NCBI GenBank assembly: GCA_043820875.1
Contig: JBDRDI010000030.1
Location: 1 to 7,975, forward strand
Length of the DNA: 7,975 bases
From: JBDRDI01 sp043820875
GTDB lineage: Bacteria; Patescibacteriota; Patescibacteriia; Patescibacteriales; UBA12075
Direction of reading: 5' to 3'
Below the pieces are notes generated by a model. The model was given only the letters and a program-made list of their open reading frames with translations, searched no databases and had not been told where the DNA came from. Below are positions 1 to 5,924 of this stretch, piece after piece. Each line of letters starts with the position of its first letter. Position 1 is the stretch's first letter. The position numbers were made by a program, and so were the translations under genes.

Positions 1-1596
1 CATCCTGATTTTTGCGCCAAAGGAAATTGCCGTGTGTGCGTTGTGGAGGTTAAGGGCAAGAGAAAATTAGTTACAGCTTGTTCAACGGAAATTCAAAACG
101 GCATGGAAATCAGCACGGATTCTCCAAGAGTTTTGGCGGCGCGAAAAATGAACATAGAATTAATTTTTGCCGAGCATATTGAAAAATGTCCAGAATGCGT
201 TTGGCGTTATCAATGTAAATTATTAAAATTCGCGAAAGAATATAAATTGTCAATTTCAAAATTCAAAGACCGTAAGCGCGCGCGAAAGATATTTAAATTT
301 TCCAAATCCGTGGAACTGGACAGCTCACAATGTATTGATTGCCGGAATTGCGTTGATGCTTGCGCGATGCAAAAAATTAATCATTTGGAAATAAAAGGAA
401 AAGCTGCGAAGCAGGAGATCGTGCCGACGACTTCACGTAAAACAGAGTGCATTCTTTGCGGCCAGTGTGCCGTACATTGTCCTGTAAGCGCGGCGCAAGA
501 GCAGGTTGAGTGGCAGAAGCTGGAAAAAGAATTAAAGTTCGGCCATAAAATCATGGTGGCTCAATTCGCGCCGTCACTACGGGTGAGTATTGGTGAAGAT
601 TTTGATGTGCCGTACGGAAGTGTTATGACCGGTCAGATGGTGGCGGGTTTAAAAAAATTGGGATTTGATTATGTATTTGATGTTAATTTCGGCGCGGATA
701 TTACCACAATGGTAGAGGCGGAAGAATTGCTGGAGCGCGTAAAAAATAAAGGCGTATTGCCGTTGTTCACTTCCTGTTGTCCGTCTTGGGTTAATTATGT
801 GGAAATTTATCGCCCTGATTTGATTCCGAATTTAACGACTGCCCGTTCACCGCACATGCATTCCGCTGGCGTCATCAAAACATATTGGGCGCATAAAAAA
901 AATATCAGCGCGGACAAGATTACGGTTGTTTCCATTATGCCGTGTACTTCCAAAAAAGATGAAGCCAAGAGAGGGGAAATGAAGATAGGTGGAGAATTTC
1001 CGGTTGATCACGTTCTCACCACGCGGGAATTTTCATTTTTATTAAAAAAGGACAATATTGATTTGACAAAATTAAAGCCGTGCGAAGTTGACAATCCAAT
1101 AGGCGAATCAAGCGGCGCAGCTGTGATTTACGGCGGTTCGGGCGGAGTGATGGAGTCCGCGCTTCGTACTGCCCAGTATTTAGCCTGCCAAGAGTCACGC
1201 GCCAATCTTTGTTTGGAGAAACTTGATTTTAAAAGCGTGCGAGGTATGGCCGGATTCAAAGAAGCAGTAGTGCGTATTGGCAACAGGACATTGGTTGTTG
1301 GTGTGGTAAATGGCATCGGGCACATTGATGAAGTTTTAAAAAATTTGAAAAAATATGCCTATATTGAAGTGATGGCATGTCCAGGAGGGTGCATCGGAGG
1401 CGGAGGACAACCTATTCCGACAACTGAAGTAATTCGTCAAAAAAGAATTGCGGCCCTGTATCAATTAGACACAAAAAATAAAATCAGAAAAGCTCATGAA
1501 AACAAAAGCGTGAAGAGCGCTTTGAATTGGCTTAAAAAGCAGGGACACGAGACAGAACATGTCGTATTGCATACAAAGTATAAGAAAAAAATATAA
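1..1596 (+). CDS. [FeFe] hydrogenase catalytic subunit, CpI-like multi-cluster type (5' end missing)
   Basis: Catalyses reversible reduction of protons to H2, probably in the cytoplasm with ferredoxin and/or NAD(P)H partners. The frame is open from base 1, so the gene begins upstream; about 40 residues are missing compared with Clostridium CpI (574 aa), judged from motif positions. Counting residues from base 1, the plant-type [2Fe-2S] domain keeps ligands C10, C13 and C27; its first Cys should lie just outside. Next come HxxxCxxCx5C (His-ligated cluster, near EHIEKCPEC), then two CxxCxxCxxxC sites (QCIDCRNCVDAC and ECILCGQCAVHC). The H-cluster domain has TSCCPSW (about 769-789), MPCTSKK (about 937-957) and MACPGGCIGGGGQP (about 1372-1413), including the proton-relay Cys of TSCC and the Glu pair in VEAEELLER. 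The C-terminal small-subunit domain (RKAHENKSV, VLHTKY) is complete. No maturase gene (hydE, hydF, hydG) is in view. Family assignment is secure; the physiological direction is not known. Confidence 0.97.
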   Translation, partial: HPDFCAKGNCRVCVVEVKGKRKLVTACSTEIQNGMEISTDSPRVLAARKMNIELIFAEHIEKCPECVWRYQCKLLKFAKEYKLSISKFKDRKRARKIFKFSKSVELDSSQCIDCRNCVDACAMQKINHLEIKGKAAKQEIVPTTSRKTECILCGQCAVHCPVSAAQEQVEWQKLEKELKFGHKIMVAQFAPSLRVSIGEDFDVPYGSVMTGQMVAGLKKLGFDYVFDVNFGADITTMVEAEELLERVKNKGVLPLFTSCCPSWVNYVEIYRPDLIPNLTTARSPHMHSAGVIKTYWAHKKNISADKITVVSIMPCTSKKDEAKRGEMKIGGEFPVDHVLTTREFSFLLKKDNIDLTKLKPCEVDNPIGESSGAAVIYGGSGGVMESALRTAQYLACQESRANLCLEKLDFKSVRGMAGFKEAVVRIGNRTLVVGVVNGIGHIDEVLKNLKKYAYIEVMACPGGCIGGGGQPIPTTEVIRQKRIAALYQLDTKNKIRKAHENKSVKSALNWLKKQGHETEHVVLHTKYKKKI

Positions 1597-1607
1597 TATA
1601 ATATAAT
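1592..1607 (+). promoter_or_regulatory. Three overlapping TATAAT boxes before the membrane protein gene
   Basis: Perfect TATAAT hexamers occur at 1592-1597, 1597-1602 and 1602-1607, the first overlapping the hydrogenase stop codon. The last would start a transcript about 3-4 bases before the ATG at 1618, giving a nearly leaderless mRNA. No good -35 box was found, so this may be only AT-rich spacer. Confidence 0.3.
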
Positions 1608-1617
1608 AATAAACAAT

Positions 1618-2163
1618 ATGGAAAATTTTAAAACACAAATAATGGAAAAAGTAGCGGTTAAAGATTTGACCAATTTTTTGACATTATCTTTGGCGGCTGT
1701 TTTTTTACCTTATTATATCCACTCGCAGTGGATAACAGGTCCGATCGTCAATGCTATTTTAATTCTTCTGCTTTTTTTGGTTGGCGCGCGCAGTGCTTTA
1801 TTGGTTTGCCTGATCCCAAGTATCATGGCTTTGTCTTCCGGGCTTTTGCCAGCAATTCTTGCGCCGGCTGTGCCATTTATTATGATGGGCAATGTTATTT
1901 TGGTATTGACAGTGGAATTTGTTTATAATTATTTTAAATCCGCCAGCTGGCGGACCACATTGGGATTTGCAACAGGCGTTATTGCGGGAGCAGGTTTGAA
2001 ATTTTTATTTCTATTTTACAGCGTTAATGTGATTAGCGGATTATTGATTAAACAAGAGTTGGCCGTGAAAGTGGCGCAAATGATGAGTTGGCCACAATTC
2101 GCAACCGCCTGCATCGGCGGAGTTATCGCTTGGGTGATGTTAAGAGGACTGAAAAAGGTGTAG
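1618..2163 (+). CDS. Small polytopic membrane protein next to the hydrogenase (ECF S-component-like architecture)
   Basis: A 181-residue very hydrophobic protein with about six predicted membrane segments, near residues 19-37, 41-55, 58-76, 78-103, 114-138 and 158-176. Its short charged N-terminus (MENFKTQIMEK) is probably cytoplasmic. Size and layout resemble substrate-binding S components of ECF transporters, and from memory similar proteins occur beside iron hydrogenases in CPR genomes; both are inference, since no diagnostic motif is visible. The start lies 21 bases after the hydrogenase stop, which suggests co-transcription, although three overlapping TATAAT boxes in the gap could give it its own promoter. 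There is no Shine-Dalgarno site. Residues 108-112 (SASWR), in the hydrophilic loop before segment five, are encoded by a 16-bp perfect palindrome. Function is unknown; a membrane partner of the hydrogenase or a vitamin or metal transporter subunit are both possible. Confidence 0.75.
   Translation: MENFKTQIMEKVAVKDLTNFLTLSLAAVFLPYYIHSQWITGPIVNAILILLLFLVGARSALLVCLIPSIMALSSGLLPAILAPAVPFIMMGNVILVLTVEFVYNYFKSASWRTTLGFATGVIAGAGLKFLFLFYSVNVISGLLIKQELAVKVAQMMSWPQFATACIGGVIAWVMLRGLKKV
1939..1954. repeat. 16-bp perfect palindrome inside the membrane protein gene
   Basis: TCCGCCAG followed directly by its reverse complement CTGGCGGA. It is GC-rich in an AT-rich gene and codes for SASWR in a loop between membrane segments. 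This looks like a dispersed palindromic element carried in frame, but copy number elsewhere cannot be seen from here. Confidence 0.6.
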
Positions 2164-2187
2164 ATTTTGTTTAATGTTAGTGATTTT

Positions 2188-2213
2188 ACCCCGCCCTTCG
2201 CGAAGGGCGGGGT
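2188..2213. repeat. 26-bp perfect GC-rich palindrome, possible terminator
   Basis: The half-site ACCCCGCCCTTCG is followed at once by its exact reverse complement. It lies 25 bases after the membrane protein stop and 50 bases before the next start. As RNA it would fold into a very stable hairpin followed by TGGTTTT (2214-2220), so it could end transcription from the hydrogenase genes, although the U-tract is weak. It may equally be a copy of a dispersed palindromic repeat. Confidence 0.75.
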
Positions 2214-2251
2214 TGGTTTTAGCTATTGAAAAATTCAGACTATCTTGTTAT

Positions 2252-2257
2252 TATAAT
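2252..2257 (+). promoter_or_regulatory. -10 box for a probably leaderless CCA-transferase mRNA
   Basis: A perfect TATAAT ends six bases before the ATG at 2264, so initiation at the usual distance would fall on or next to the start codon. TTGAAA at 2226-2231 is the nearest -35 candidate, but its 20-base spacing is long. There is no Shine-Dalgarno site. Confidence 0.45.
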
Positions 2258-2263
2258 AAAGAT

Positions 2264-3763
2264 ATGAAAATTCCAAAGGAAATAGAGAAAATTATTACAA
2301 AAATTGAGAAAGCCGGACATGAAGTTTTTTTTGTGGGCGGATGCGTGCGCGATTTGCTTTCGGGCAAAGAGCCTTTGGATTATGACATGACCACAAGCGC
2401 GACACCTGAAGAAATTTTGAAAGTTTTCGGCGATGCCAAATATGAAAATGATTTTGGTACGGTTTTGGTTTCTTATGAAGTTAAAATAAACGGCGAGAAG
2501 AAAAGGCGTGCCGTGGAAACTACAACTTATCGTTCCGAACAAGGATATCGCGACAAGAGACGTCCGGATGAAGTGAGATTTGAAAAAGATTTGGACAAAG
2601 ATTTGGCAAGGCGTGATTTTACCATTAATGCTCTAGCCATGAAAGCAAGCAAGTCCAAAATCAAATTGCCGGAAAATTTGAAAAAATATATTAAAGAAAG
2701 GGGCGAGTTTATTATTGTGGATTTGTTTGGTGGTGAATCTGACCTGAAAAAAAAGATAGTGCGGGCCGTGGGCGAGCCGTCGGATCGGTTTCGCGAAGAC
2801 GCTTTGCGCATGATGCGCGCTGTTCGGTTTGCGTGCCAACTCGGATTTTCCATTGAGCCAAAAACAGAAAGAGCAATTGTCAAAAACGCCGGCAATATCA
2901 AATTTATCGCCAAAGAGAGAGTCGGCGTGGAACTTCAAAAAATATTGGAATCAAGCGATCCGTATCGTGGAATTATGGTGATGCACGAAGCAAAGCTTTT
3001 GCAATATATCATTCCGGAATTGGAAAATGGAAAAGATATGCCTCAAAACCATCACCACATATATTCGGTATTCAAACACAATGTCCTGTCTTTAAAGTTC
3101 TGCCCAAGTTTGGATTGGCGAGTGAGATTTGCGGCATTACTCCATGACATTGCCAAACCACAAACAAGAAAAATTATAAATAACCAAACGACCTTTTATA
3201 ATCATGATTTTGTCGGAGCAAAGGTGGCGTCAAAAATAATGGATAGATTAAAATATTCCAGTGAAGACAGCGAAAAAGTCGTAAACCTTGTCAAAAATCA
3301 TATGTTTTATTATAATGTCGGAGAGGTGACTGAAGCGTCTGTCCGCCGTTTGATTCAAAAGACGGGAAAAGAAAATTTGAAAGATTTGATTGATTTGCGC
3401 ATAGCTGATCGCTTGGGTTCCGGCACTCCCAAAGCCAAGCCGTATAAATTACGGCATTTGGAATATATAATGAAAAAAGTGCAGAACGACCCCGTATCCG
3501 TAAAAATGTTGAAAATTGACGGGAGTAATATAATGAAAATATTAAATATCACGCCTAGCCCGAAGATCGGTGCGATTCTTGACGTTTTACTTGCCGAAGT
3601 GATTGAGGACAAAAGTTTGAATAATAAAAAATATTTAGAAAAGAGATCGAAAGAATTAGACAAGTTAGATTTGGCGGAATTGCGGAAGAAAGCGCGGGAA
3701 GCAATTGAAGAAAAAAGGGAAGTTGATGATTTGGAAATAAAAAAAGAGTTTTATGTAAAGTAA
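2264..3763 (+). CDS. cca: CCA-adding tRNA nucleotidyltransferase with HD domain
   Basis: Adds or repairs the 3'-terminal CCA of tRNAs from CTP and ATP. The 499-residue protein starts at ATG 2264. An in-frame start at 2174 would add 30 residues encoded through the 26-bp palindrome and is not credible; the family motif GGCVRD then falls at residues 25-30, as expected. The catalytic carboxylates are D39 and D41 (LDYDM). ETTTYR (85-90) and RRDFTIN (116-122) match the class II poly(A) polymerase-like head, and EDALRMMRAVRFA is the neck motif. The C-terminal half has an HD phosphohydrolase domain with HHHIYSVFKHN and LLHDIAKP, followed by a charged helical tail. This head-plus-HD layout is common in bacterial CCA or poly(A) polymerase-family enzymes. 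The lipoprotein gene follows after 12 bases, suggesting an operon. The tRNA-Ala downstream has no encoded CCA and is a natural substrate. Splitting into separate A-adding or CC-adding enzymes cannot be excluded. Confidence 0.93.
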   Translation: MKIPKEIEKIITKIEKAGHEVFFVGGCVRDLLSGKEPLDYDMTTSATPEEILKVFGDAKYENDFGTVLVSYEVKINGEKKRRAVETTTYRSEQGYRDKRRPDEVRFEKDLDKDLARRDFTINALAMKASKSKIKLPENLKKYIKERGEFIIVDLFGGESDLKKKIVRAVGEPSDRFREDALRMMRAVRFACQLGFSIEPKTERAIVKNAGNIKFIAKERVGVELQKILESSDPYRGIMVMHEAKLLQYIIPELENGKDMPQNHHHIYSVFKHNVLSLKFCPSLDWRVRFAALLHDIAKPQTRKIINNQTTFYNHDFVGAKVASKIMDRLKYSSEDSEKVVNLVKNHMFYYNVGEVTEASVRRLIQKTGKENLKDLIDLRIADRLGSGTPKAKPYKLRHLEYIMKKVQNDPVSVKMLKIDGSNIMKILNITPSPKIGAILDVLLAEVIEDKSLNNKKYLEKRSKELDKLDLAELRKKAREAIEEKREVDDLEIKKEFYVK

Positions 3764-3775
3764 GTTTGTAAAATT

Positions 3776-4573
3776 ATGAAAAAGAATGTTTTTCTTTTAT
3801 TATTTTTTTCAATGATTCTCTCGGCTTGCGTTTCAAATCAGAATAGAAGCGTAATTACTGAAAAAAACGCACCAGCCGGCTTGGGCAGTTACGATGAAAA
3901 CAATGATGCGCAAAGAATCAGAGAATTTCAATATAGTCAGCTCGAGCAAAGTGAACAGGCTCAAGAAGCTGAACAAGCCGCCCAGCCACCGGCCGAACAA
4001 GCGCCACCGGCGGAAGAGCCGCCACGGCCAGACGAATTTAATAAAAATAACTTAATAGATATGACACAATATGAATTTTCTAATACCGCGATTATAAAAA
4101 CTAATTTCGGTGAAATAAAAATCAAATTAAATCCGGAATCAGCGCCGATTTCTGTTGATAACTTTAAAAAGTACGCGGTAAGCGGATTCTACGACAATAC
4201 TGTTTTTCACAGAGTGATCAGCGGATTTATGGTTCAATGCGGTGGTTTTGGACAGGATAAAAAAGAAAAAGAAACCGAAGCTTCAATAAAAAACGAAGCA
4301 GACAACGGATTGAAAAACAACCGCGGAACAGTGGCCATGGCCAGAACCATGGAAATAAATTCCGCCACTTCGCAGTTTTTTATCAACTTGGTTGATAACG
4401 ATTTTTTAAATTATAAAGACGATAATAATTACGGCTACGCGGTTTTCGGTGAAGTAATTTCAGGCATGGACACAGTAGATAAAATAGCAAAAATAAAAGT
4501 AGACAACAACGGTCTGTATGAAAATTGGCCAACAGAAGAGGTTATAATTGAAAGCATAGTCTTAAAAGAATAG
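3776..4573 (+). CDS. Lipoprotein cyclophilin-type peptidyl-prolyl cis-trans isomerase
   Basis: A membrane-anchored folding helper that isomerises Xaa-Pro bonds in exported proteins. The 265-residue precursor begins with a lipoprotein signal (KK, hydrophobic stretch, lipobox LSAC) with lipidation at C18. Residues about 52-88 are a low-complexity Gln/Glu/Ala/Pro linker that would hold the domain away from the membrane. The cyclophilin fold spans about 100-265, with FHRV (catalytic Arg146), GFMVQ (F151, Q154) and SQFFI (200-204). The region that carries the cyclosporin-binding Trp in eukaryotic cyclophilins reads NDFLNY, as in bacterial PpiA/PpiB types, so weak drug binding would be expected. 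It starts 12 bases after cca and has no Shine-Dalgarno site, so it is probably read from the cca transcript. Fold assignment is secure; its client proteins are unknown. Confidence 0.94.
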   Translation: MKKNVFLLLFFSMILSACVSNQNRSVITEKNAPAGLGSYDENNDAQRIREFQYSQLEQSEQAQEAEQAAQPPAEQAPPAEEPPRPDEFNKNNLIDMTQYEFSNTAIIKTNFGEIKIKLNPESAPISVDNFKKYAVSGFYDNTVFHRVISGFMVQCGGFGQDKKEKETEASIKNEADNGLKNNRGTVAMARTMEINSATSQFFINLVDNDFLNYKDDNNYGYAVFGEVISGMDTVDKIAKIKVDNNGLYENWPTEEVIIESIVLKE

Positions 4574-4585
4574 TTTTATATAATT

Positions 4586-4620
4586 AGTTAATAGTTAATT
4601 GTTAAAAGTTAACTGTTAAA
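4586..4620. repeat. Five tandem heptads with GTTAA core upstream of tRNA-Ala
   Basis: Units are AGTTAAT, AGTTAAT, TGTTAAA, AGTTAAC and TGTTAAA, back to back, ending two bases before the tRNA. A TATAAT at 4579-4584 lies just upstream, so the array would be the transcribed leader of the tRNA if that box is used. No convincing -35 box accompanies it. Confidence 0.75.
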
Positions 4621-4622
4621 CT

Positions 4623-4693
4623 GGGCTTATGGTACAGTGGTAACACGCCGCATTCGCATTGCGGAGACGCGAGTTCGATTCTCGCTAAGTCCA
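4623..4693 (+). tRNA. tRNA-Ala, anticodon CGC
   Basis: The acceptor stem is GGGCTTA/TAAGTCC (4623-4629 with 4686-4692), with the G3-U70 wobble that marks alanine tRNAs, and discriminator A at 4693. The anticodon stem CCGCA/TGCGG closes the loop TTCGCAT, so the anticodon is CGC and reads GCG. The T arm GCGAG-TTCGATT-CTCGC is perfect. The D stem is weak: only G10-C25 and T11-A24 pair, with A-C and C-A mismatches at 12-23 and 13-22. CCA is not encoded (CACAC follows the acceptor), so it needs the CCA-adding enzyme upstream. Confidence 0.93.
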
Positions 4694-4700
4694 CACTTGC

Positions 4701-4707
4701 TTTTTTT
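4701..4707 (+). terminator. T-run after tRNA-Ala
   Basis: Seven T residues begin eight bases after the tRNA's last base. No separate hairpin precedes them, so termination would rely on the tRNA structure itself. Confidence 0.35.
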
Positions 4708-4762
4708 ATTGATTTGTATTACTATTAAGTTAAACAAAATTTAAAATCGCACATTTTATTAC

Positions 4763-4793
4763 TATATTTTAAATCCGAAAAAAAAGGAGAGAG
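4763..4793 (+). promoter_or_regulatory. Possible -10 box and strong ribosome binding site for the 4795 gene
   Basis: GGAGAGAG (4786-4793) places GGAG five bases before ATG 4795. It is the only clear Shine-Dalgarno site in the window and supports this start over the in-frame ATG at 4858. TATATT at 4763-4768 with TTAAAA at 4741-4746 (16-base spacing) is a weak promoter candidate. Confidence 0.55.
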
Positions 4794-4794
4794 T

Positions 4795-5541
4795 ATGTTT
4801 TGTGACATCGTGTTTCATGACATCGTGTTGTTCATAGATTTCAGAAAATTAGTAATTATGAGAAATCACGAATCTTTGTCTCGCTCCATCGTTGACTACG
4901 CCAAGGGATATGGCGATATATTGAAAATCGTAGTTTTTAATTGCTCCGTGGCCGAAATAAGAGCATTAAGGGATTATGACGAGGAAAGTGAAATTGTGTA
5001 TTGTGACAAGATGATCAGCCACCAGCGTATTAAGGCGATAGTGGGAAAACATTTTGTCCCGGATAGTTTTTTCTGCTATTCCCAGAGCCACATGGCCAAG
5101 CTGTTGCTTAAATTGGCGGCCCCGCGAGGGGAGGGCGGCCGCGAGGCCTTCCACGAAATTTTCAACACAGACATAAATTATCCGCCGGAAAGCACAATAA
5201 ATTTTTTTCCACCGGCTCCTGCCTCCAAATATCCCACAAAAACAATAGAAATAGAGAATCTCAATGCGTATAGCAGATGGCGCGCTCTTGCAAAGCTTCT
5301 TTTAAAAGCGCAAGCCGAATTGGACTATATCGGTCGCAGCCGTTTTTTGAAAGAATATTTAACATGGGATTGGAGGGATAAAAACGGATTTGTTGTCGGC
5401 GGCGAAAATATATTAAATATGGCCAAAGAAAAGGGCATATTGGACATATCAAGAAACGATGCCGGCACAGTAATTTTAGAAGTAAAGCAAGGCAACAATA
5501 TTGTAGCGGGAGAAATTCGGAAACAAAAAATCGCGATTTAA
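4795..5541 (+). CDS. Uncharacterised protein, possibly a degenerate NYN/PIN-like domain plus winged-helix domain
   Basis: I do not recognise this 248-residue protein with certainty. The start at 4795 is backed by a strong Shine-Dalgarno site. The N-terminal part (about 1-110) alternates strands and helices: DIVLFIDFRKLV, then ILKIVVFNCS, then SEIVYCDKMIS, then DSFFCYSQSHMAKLLLKLA. This order resembles NYN/PIN-like nucleases, but the later acidic residues (usually SGDSDF-like) are absent and read SQSHMA, so it would be inactive. Residues about 111-160 are a proline- and glycine-containing linker. The C-terminal part (about 165-240: RWRALAKLLLKAQ, FLKEYLTW, ILNMAKEKGILDIS, TVILEV) could be a winged helix of the OST-HTH/LOTUS kind, which often accompanies NYN domains. 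The fold is inference only. It is a stand-alone unit between tRNA-Ala and a strong terminator. The linker is encoded by an unusually GC-rich double hairpin, and the start region carries a short in-frame duplication (DIVFHDIVLF). Confidence 0.75.
   Translation: MFCDIVFHDIVLFIDFRKLVIMRNHESLSRSIVDYAKGYGDILKIVVFNCSVAEIRALRDYDEESEIVYCDKMISHQRIKAIVGKHFVPDSFFCYSQSHMAKLLLKLAAPRGEGGREAFHEIFNTDINYPPESTINFFPPAPASKYPTKTIEIENLNAYSRWRALAKLLLKAQAELDYIGRSRFLKEYLTWDWRDKNGFVVGGENILNMAKEKGILDISRNDAGTVILEVKQGNNIVAGEIRKQKIAI
5120..5148. repeat. GC-rich tandem mini-hairpins inside the 4795 gene
   Basis: CCCC-GCGA-GGGG (5120-5131) and GGCC-GCGA-GGCC (5137-5148) are two perfect 4-bp stems with the same GCGA tetraloop. 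The segment is almost all G and C in an AT-rich gene and codes for the linker APRGEGGREA. It may be an inserted palindromic element tolerated in a loop. Confidence 0.6.
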
Positions 5542-5566
5542 TCGTAGCATCATTTTACCTTAATCG

Positions 5567-5604
5567 GGGGAGACTGGACATATTTGTCTTCAGTCTCCCC
5601 TTTT
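5567..5604 (+). terminator. Strong intrinsic terminator after the 4795 gene
   Basis: GGGGAGACTG (5567-5576) pairs perfectly with CAGTCTCCCC (5591-5600). The stem continues inside as GACA/TGTC with a TATT loop and a two-base bulge. TTTTC follows directly. It lies 25 bases after the stop codon and only 11 bases before the next start codon. Confidence 0.85.
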
Positions 5605-5615
5605 CATTTAAAAAA

Positions 5616-5888
5616 ATGTTAAATAAATTTATAAAAGAATTAAATCAAGAAGGGGAAGTATATTTGAAGATAAAAGCGCGTCCTGGTGCGAGTGAGAATG
5701 AAGTGAAAGAGATAATGTCGGATAAAACTGTAAAAATAAATATTGCCGCGCCGTCAGAGAAAGGGAGGGCAAATCAAGAATTGATAAGATTTTTGGCCAA
5801 AGAATTTGCGGTACAAAAAGAAGATATAAAGATACTGAGCGGTGCCGGAGAGAGGACTAAACTTGTAAAAATTAAGAATATGAAATAA
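5616..5888 (+). CDS. DUF167/YggU family protein
   Basis: A 90-residue small alpha/beta protein of the widespread DUF167 (YggU) family, whose biochemical role is not established. Family signatures are LKIKARPGASENEV (about 17-30), VKINIAAPSEKGRANQELI (about 39-57) and IKILSGAGERTKLVKI (about 71-86). Length is close to the usual 75-100 residues. The ATG lies 11 bases after the preceding terminator, leaving no room for a normal promoter between them, so it depends either on readthrough or on a promoter overlapping the hairpin. There is no Shine-Dalgarno site. uppS begins 36 bases downstream on the same strand, so the two may be co-transcribed. Confidence 0.92.
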   Translation: MLNKFIKELNQEGEVYLKIKARPGASENEVKEIMSDKTVKINIAAPSEKGRANQELIRFLAKEFAVQKEDIKILSGAGERTKLVKIKNMK

Positions 5889-5924
5889 TATTAAAGATAG
5901 TGGATAATATAAAAATAATAATCT

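Noticed and set aside
1728..1928. Plus-strand 66-codon frame inside the membrane protein gene
   Set aside because: Overlaps a better supported frame with coherent membrane segments and lacks a start signal.
2174..2263. 30-residue N-terminal extension of the CCA-adding enzyme
   Set aside because: It would be encoded through the 26-bp palindrome, and the normal GG-x-VRD position is already met with the start at 2264.
4586..4620. Heptad array as a CRISPR array
   Set aside because: Units are 7 bases with no spacers.
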